Shown: positions 7,849 through 10,769 of the stretch, piece after piece
Position numbering within the stretch: the stretch's first letter is position 1
Layout of the letters: every line of letters begins with the position of its first letter
Assembly: GCA_016183885.1 (NCBI GenBank)
Contig: JACPDS010000204.1
Span: 1 to 10,769, forward strand
Length of the DNA stretch: 10,769 nucleotides
Source of the DNA: Armatimonadota bacterium
GTDB taxonomy: Bacteria; Vulcanimicrobiota; JACPDS01
Reading direction: 5' to 3'
The notes under the pieces: model-generated
Databases searched by the model: none
What the model was told of the DNA's origin: nothing
The model's input: the letters and a program-made list of their open reading frames with translations, nothing else
Program-made: the position numbers and the translations under genes

Positions 7849-7901
7849 TTTTAAATTTTTGGGTATAGAAAATTTTCGGAAGCTATTTTTAAAAATATAC
7901 T

Positions 7902-8285
7902 TTATCTTTTAGAAAATTTATCTAGCGCAAAATAAGGAACCCTAGAAGCCTGAAGAACAGAGCTGGATAAATTAAGAACTATCCGATTCACAGGCATAAC
8001 CATTCCTAATTTCACTTTAGCTAATTTTTCAATGCGTTCAAAATTACTTAAATTTTCCTCTTTAACCTGCAAGATATTATTTTGTCTTTCTAAAGTATCT
8101 TTTATTTCCCTTAGTTGACAACTTTTGTATTGATAATTAACTAGCTTAGCGCATTGATTTAAATAAACAATTGAAATTAAATTTATTGAAAATATAAACG
8201 ATAAAACTAAAGAAATTCTATTAAAGACTAATTTTAAAGGTGAACTTTTTACCTTTTTAGCTCTTTCATTAAATATAGTCAGCAT
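7902..8285 (-). CDS. ftsL: FtsL-like cell division protein (septum formation initiator family)
   Basis: This is a small bitopic membrane protein of the divisome; FtsL with FtsB/DivIC and FtsQ/DivIB activates the FtsW-FtsI pair. The 127-aa sequence has a basic cytoplasmic N-terminus, one transmembrane helix (about 22-43), a polar coiled-coil-like stretch (about 55-82), and then RIEKLAKVKLGMVMP (84-98), matching the pattern found at the end of the FtsL/FtsB coiled coil. The remaining C-terminal 25-30 residues are not distinctive. Primary sequence conservation in this family is low, so the call rests on topology, this motif, and the position between rsmH and ftsI. The ATG at 8285 has an excellent ribosome binding site, AGGAGGT, about 7 nt upstream in a 15-nt gap after rsmH. 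Confidence 0.88.
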   Translation of the reverse strand: MLTIFNERAKKVKSSPLKLVFNRISLVLSFIFSINLISIVYLNQCAKLVNYQYKSCQLREIKDTLERQNNILQVKEENLSNFERIEKLAKVKLGMVMPVNRIVLNLSSSVLQASRVPYFALDKFSKR

Positions 8286-8300
8286 TTTAAAACCTCCTAT

Positions 8301-9227
8301 TTAAATTTTACACGCTACTCTTAATTTAGCTGAACGGGCGCGAGGATTAATTAAAATTTCTTCCTTCGCCGGCGCAATTGGCTTCTTGGTTAAAACCTTT
8401 AATTTTTTCTGAGGATTACACTGGCAGATTATTAATCCGGGACTGCAAATACATCTGCCTGAATATTTATTAAAAAATTGTTTTACAATCTTATCTTCTA
8501 ATGAATGATAACTAATTACTAAAATTCTCCCATTCTTCGCAAGTACTTTTAGAGCATTTTCTAAACCTAAACTAAGATTTTCCAACTCTTTGTTGACTGC
8601 AATTCTTAAAGCTTGAAAAGTTTTTGTAGCCGGATGAATTTTTTTCTTATATCTAACCGCTCTTTCAGCAATTTCCGCTAATTCTCTAGTAGTTTTAATT
8701 ATTTTTTTCCCCCTTTCTTGGATAATCAGCCCGGCAATTTTTCTAGCATAATGTTCTTGCCCATAATCCCTTAAGATTCTACTTAATTCTTCTTTAGAAA
8801 GTTCATTTATTAAATCTTTTGCAGTCAATTTCTGAGTCTGATCCATCCTCATGTCTAAAGGCGCGTCAGCTCGGAAACTAAATCCTCGGGGAGCAAAGTC
8901 CACTTGATAGGAGGATATACCTAAGTCAAAAATAATCCCTTGAATTTCATTAACTTCCATTTTTTTCAAAATATTTAAAATATCCGAAAAATTGCCTTTA
9001 ATTAATTTTAATTGTTTATTATAATATTGACTTAAGTATTTACTGGTATAATTTAACGCATCCTGATCGCAGTCTATTCCAATTAAACTCCCCGCAGATC
9101 CAAGGATCTCTAAAATTTTACCGGCATAACCACCTCCTCCCACTGTTGCGTCCACATAAATTCCATGATTTACCTTAAGCCACTCCAATACTTCGTTTAA
9201 AAGTACTGGAGTATGCTTATAATCCAT
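8301..9227 (-). CDS. rsmH: 16S rRNA (cytosine1402-N4)-methyltransferase RsmH
   Basis: This SAM-dependent enzyme methylates N4 of C1402 in the 16S rRNA decoding centre; it was formerly called MraW. The 308-aa protein starts MDYKHTPVLLNEV as is usual. It shows the SAM-binding DATVGGGGY (26-34), DLGISS (101-106), GFSFRADAPLDMRMD (115-129), DYGQEHYARKIA (154-165), HPATKTFQALRIAVN (198-212), SYHSLEDKIVK (239-249) and NPRARSAKLRV (294-304). A CxC-x6-CxC arrangement (C259, C261, C268, C270) lies after the SYHSLED segment; similar Cys clusters occur in some RsmH proteins. The ATG at 9227 is 2 nt after the mraZ stop, with AAGGAA about 13 nt upstream, so coupling to mraZ is likely. Confidence 0.97.
   Translation of the reverse strand: MDYKHTPVLLNEVLEWLKVNHGIYVDATVGGGGYAGKILEILGSAGSLIGIDCDQDALNYTSKYLSQYYNKQLKLIKGNFSDILNILKKMEVNEIQGIIFDLGISSYQVDFAPRGFSFRADAPLDMRMDQTQKLTAKDLINELSKEELSRILRDYGQEHYARKIAGLIIQERGKKIIKTTRELAEIAERAVRYKKKIHPATKTFQALRIAVNKELENLSLGLENALKVLAKNGRILVISYHSLEDKIVKQFFNKYSGRCICSPGLIICQCNPQKKLKVLTKKPIAPAKEEILINPRARSAKLRVACKI
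9182..9212 (-). other. 12-bp hairpin in the 5' coding region of rsmH
   Basis: Bases 9182-9193 and 9201-9212 are inverted repeats with one mismatch and a 7-nt loop; in the minus-strand RNA the mismatch becomes a G-U wobble. The stem covers about codons 6-15 of rsmH and begins 15 nt after the start codon's first base. No T run follows, so it is not a terminator. It could affect translation of rsmH or be a chance effect of AT-rich codons. The structure is seen; a role is not established. Confidence 0.35.
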
Positions 9228-9229
9228 TT

Positions 9230-9682
9230 TTATTTAAAATTTCCTTTTTGATAAATTTTCTCAGCTAAATCAGCCAAAACTTTCCCTTCTTTTAAAGTTT
9301 TCCATCTCTCTTTTGACCAAACTTCAATTTTACCAAAATTACCAATTAAAATAACTTCTTTATTAATAATTCCGGCAGATTCGCGTAAATTTTGAGGAAT
9401 AAGAACTCTTCCTTGACGATCTAATTCTCCTGAAGTAGCGCTGGAAGTAAATATTCTTAAGAAATTTTGACCTTCCCGATCAAAAAGAGGAATTTTTCTT
9501 AATTCTTCGCTTATGCGGCTCCATTCACTTTGAGGTAAAGCCCAGAGGCATACTTCGTTTAAACTTAAACAAAAATAAAATCTTTCTCCTAATTGAGGAC
9601 GGAATTTAACAGGGATAATCAATCGGCCCTTTTGATCTATGGTATGCTCAAACTCTCCAACGAAATCGAGCATATTAACCAT
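9230..9682 (-). CDS. mraZ: Transcriptional regulator MraZ
   Basis: MraZ is a small DNA-binding protein at the head of dcw clusters that, in studied species, binds repeats in its own promoter region and controls the operon. The 150-aa protein has two tandem SpoVT-AbrB-like halves, each with the DxxxGR signature: EHTIDQKGRLIIPVKFR (12-28, DQKGR 16-20) and ELDRQGRVLIPQNLR (86-100, DRQGR 88-92). The ATG at 9682 is chosen because GGAGGT (9691-9696) is 8 nt upstream and GGAG (9687-9690) 4 nt upstream. A second ATG at 9673 (MLDF) is too far from either. It is the first gene of the block, with a consensus promoter and GTGG repeats directly upstream. Confidence 0.97.
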   Translation of the reverse strand: MVNMLDFVGEFEHTIDQKGRLIIPVKFRPQLGERFYFCLSLNEVCLWALPQSEWSRISEELRKIPLFDREGQNFLRIFTSSATSGELDRQGRVLIPQNLRESAGIINKEVILIGNFGKIEVWSKERWKTLKEGKVLADLAEKIYQKGNFK

Positions 9683-9688
9683 TTATCT

Positions 9689-9712
9689 CCACCTCCAGCC
9701 ACTTTCCACCAC
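9689..9712 (-). promoter_or_regulatory. Putative MraZ operator: three GTGG repeats at 10-nt spacing
   Basis: On the minus strand GTGG occurs at 9712-9709, 9702-9699 and 9692-9689, so the period is exactly 10 nt; the flanking bases are also similar (GTGGTGGAAA, GTGGCTGGAG, GTGGAGATAA). The array fills the leader between the predicted transcription start and the mraZ ATG, and the last copy overlaps the ribosome binding site. Published MraZ sites are short G-rich boxes repeated about every 10 nt (TGGG-type in E. coli, AAAGTG-type in mollicutes). The repeats are seen; MraZ binding is inferred. Confidence 0.7.
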
Positions 9713-9722
9713 AAGTATCCCT

Positions 9723-9751
9723 ATTATAACTCTATATCCCTTATTTGTCAA
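9723..9751 (-). promoter_or_regulatory. Consensus sigma-70 promoter of the dcw operon (P-mraZ)
   Basis: On the minus strand the -35 is TTGACA (9751-9746), the spacer is 17 nt, and the -10 is TATAAT (9728-9723). All twelve bases match consensus with ideal spacing. Transcription should start near 9716-9717, giving a leader of about 35 nt that contains the GTGG repeats. No equally good promoter was seen further down the cluster. Confidence 0.9.
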
Positions 9752-9758
9752 ATCAAAA

Positions 9759-9797
9759 TTTTAACAATTTTAACAATTTTTTAACAATTTTTTTGTT
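9759..9797. repeat. TTTTAACAA repeats upstream of the mraZ promoter
   Basis: On the plus strand TAACAA occurs at 9762-9767, 9771-9776 and 9782-9787, each embedded in T runs (spacing 9 and 11 nt). An inverted TTGTT follows at 9793-9797, so AACAA (9783-9787) can pair with it across a 5-nt T loop. The block sits directly upstream of the mraZ -35. It may be an A/T-rich UP element for mraZ or a regulator site between the divergent promoters. The repeats are seen; function is unknown. Confidence 0.45.
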
Positions 9798-9828
9798 GAA
9801 AAATTACCTCTAATATTAAGAAATTTCC

Positions 9829-9857
9829 TTTACAACCTAAGCCTTTTATGTTATGAT
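9829..9857 (+). promoter_or_regulatory. Sigma-70-type promoter of resB
   Basis: On the plus strand TTTACA (9829-9834), a 17-nt spacer and TATGAT (9852-9857) give two near-consensus boxes with ideal spacing. Transcription would begin near 9864, about 35 nt before the resB ATG. It is divergent from the mraZ promoter; the two -35 boxes are about 77 nt apart. Confidence 0.75.
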
Positions 9858-9898
9858 AATTTTTAATTTTATGAATTTATTAACTAAAAAATAAAAAA

Positions 9899-10769
9899 AT
9901 GAATAATAACAATTCTAAAGATAATTTTTGGAAAGAATTCTGGGATTTCTTAGGTTCGGCTAAATTAGCGGTTTTTATGGTGGTAATTTTAGCGATTGTT
10001 TCGGCTTTAGGCACTTTAATCCCTCAAGGAGAAAGCCATCGTTTTTATATCCAAAAATTTGGCGAAGCTTTAGGACATCTTATTTTAAAGATTGGATTTT
10101 CCGATCTTTATCATCAAAGTTGGTTTTTATTTTTACTTTTCTTATTGGGGATTAATTTGATTGTTTCTAATATTAGAAGGTATAAAAATCTGATAAATCA
10201 AGCAAGATTTCTTAAAGTTAATTTAGGAACTTTATTTTTTCAAAAATCTAAAAATATAAAAATTTTTAAAAATTCTTTAAATCTGGAAGAGGCTCAAAAG
10301 AAGCTTGAAGAAATTCTTAAATCTTTGCATTATAAAATCAAAAAAGAGAAAGATCAAAATGGAAATATTTTTTATTATGCTCAAAAAGGGGTCTTCAAAA
10401 AATGGGGCTCTTTTTATACTCATTTAGGAATTTTAATCATCTTCTTGGGAGCAATTTATGGAAATTTACCGGGCAAAGGATTTTCTAAATATGCAAATAT
10501 TTCTGAAGGAGAAACATTTAAAGTCCCTGAAGGAAATTTTTCTTTAAAGCTTAAAAAATTTACTCTAAAATTTGATCAAAAAGGAAGACCCTTAGATTTT
10601 GCAAGCGTTGTTGATTTATTAGATTTTAATAATAAATTAGTTCTCTCTAAAACTATCCGGGTAAATAATCCTCTGGAATATCAAGGAATAAAATTTTATC
10701 AATCAAATTATGGCGTAGATAATATTCAGATGGAAATTACCTCGCCTAAAAAAATAAAAGAAAAAATTA
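9899..10769 (+). CDS. resB: Cytochrome c biogenesis protein ResB/Ccs1 (partial, C-terminus beyond window)
   Basis: ResB (Ccs1) is the membrane partner of CcsA/ResC in System II cytochrome c maturation, which exports haem and attaches it to apocytochromes outside the membrane. I translated 290 codons open to the window edge. Three membrane segments are visible: about 21-41 (ending in the conserved GTLIPQ, 38-43), about 74-91, and about 171-187 with a His (H175 in THLGIL), typical of the family's haem-ligand position. A long extracytoplasmic domain follows, containing VNNPLEYQGIKFYQSNYG (255-272), a strong ResB signature. The start ATG at 9899 has no Shine-Dalgarno sequence. The first residues (MNNNNSKDNFWKEFWDFLGS) match the usual short cytoplasmic lead. 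A ccsA/resC gene would be expected next, outside the window. Confidence 0.9.
   Translation, partial: MNNNNSKDNFWKEFWDFLGSAKLAVFMVVILAIVSALGTLIPQGESHRFYIQKFGEALGHLILKIGFSDLYHQSWFLFLLFLLGINLIVSNIRRYKNLINQARFLKVNLGTLFFQKSKNIKIFKNSLNLEEAQKKLEEILKSLHYKIKKEKDQNGNIFYYAQKGVFKKWGSFYTHLGILIIFLGAIYGNLPGKGFSKYANISEGETFKVPEGNFSLKLKKFTLKFDQKGRPLDFASVVDLLDFNNKLVLSKTIRVNNPLEYQGIKFYQSNYGVDNIQMEITSPKKIKEKI

Noticed and set aside
7850..7900. Possible separate promoter for ftsI upstream of the 20-codon ORF (TATATT or TATACC as -10)
   Set aside because: Neither candidate -10 has a recognisable -35 at 16-18 nt, and the stretch is so AT-rich that such hexamers are expected by chance.
9593..9784. 63-codon plus-strand ORF over the mraZ start and promoter
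   Set aside because: It overlaps mraZ coding sequence and the dcw promoter/operator on the opposite strand, has no motif, and no promoter was seen for it.
9871..9894. 7-codon ATG ORF between the resB promoter and resB
   Set aside because: No ribosome binding site, very short, AT-rich; chance is sufficient.
1..10769. CRISPR array, tRNA/rRNA genes, insertion sequences, prophage or defence genes
   Set aside because: No repeat-spacer pattern, tRNA-like cloverleaf, transposase or phage-type reading frame was seen; nearly all bases belong to conserved cell wall genes or resB.

Overview
The window is AT-rich bacterial DNA carrying the first nine genes of a division and cell wall (dcw) cluster on the minus strand. 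A separate gene, the 5' part of resB, points the other way at the right edge. Read in transcription order (right to left), the cluster is mraZ (9230-9682), rsmH (8301-9227), ftsL-like (7902-8285), a class B penicillin-binding protein of the ftsI type (5985-7712), murE (4511-5980), murF (3129-4523), mraY (2189-3142), murD (825-2189) and ftsW (1-828, cut by the left edge). This is the classic order of the cluster. It covers the addition of D-Glu (MurD), meso-diaminopimelate (MurE, DNPR specificity motif) and D-Ala-D-Ala (MurF), transfer to lipid carrier (MraY), and the septal glycosyltransferase/transpeptidase pair FtsW-FtsI with its FtsL partner. MraZ is the likely autoregulator.

The block is tightly packed. 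murE to ftsW overlap by 1 to 14 nt at each junction, once the murD start is moved to an ATG at 2189. The only real gap inside the cluster is 7713-7901, between ftsL and ftsI. It is not empty. It holds a 20-codon ORF with a very strong Shine-Dalgarno sequence, then directly a 13-codon ORF. The second ORF runs into a perfect 20-bp inverted repeat followed by a T run, which looks like an intrinsic terminator. This hairpin ends 9 nt before the ftsI start codon, and ftsI has no conventional ribosome binding site. A translation-dependent attenuator or a hairpin-bridged ribosome binding site for ftsI is the most interesting hypothesis in the window.

The 9683-9898 intergenic region carries two divergent sigma-70-type promoters. 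On the minus strand, a perfect TTGACA-17-TATAAT promoter precedes mraZ. It is followed by three GTGG repeats spaced exactly 10 nt apart, the layout known for MraZ operators. On the plus strand, TTTACA-17-TATGAT precedes resB (9899-10769, running off the window), a cytochrome c biogenesis membrane protein.

The organism cannot be named from this sequence. It is a low-GC bacterium that uses the standard stop codons including TGA, makes a meso-DAP peptidoglycan and probably matures c-type cytochromes by System II. The last point argues mildly against a reduced Patescibacteria/CPR genome. All functional calls rest on motifs and gene order read by eye.
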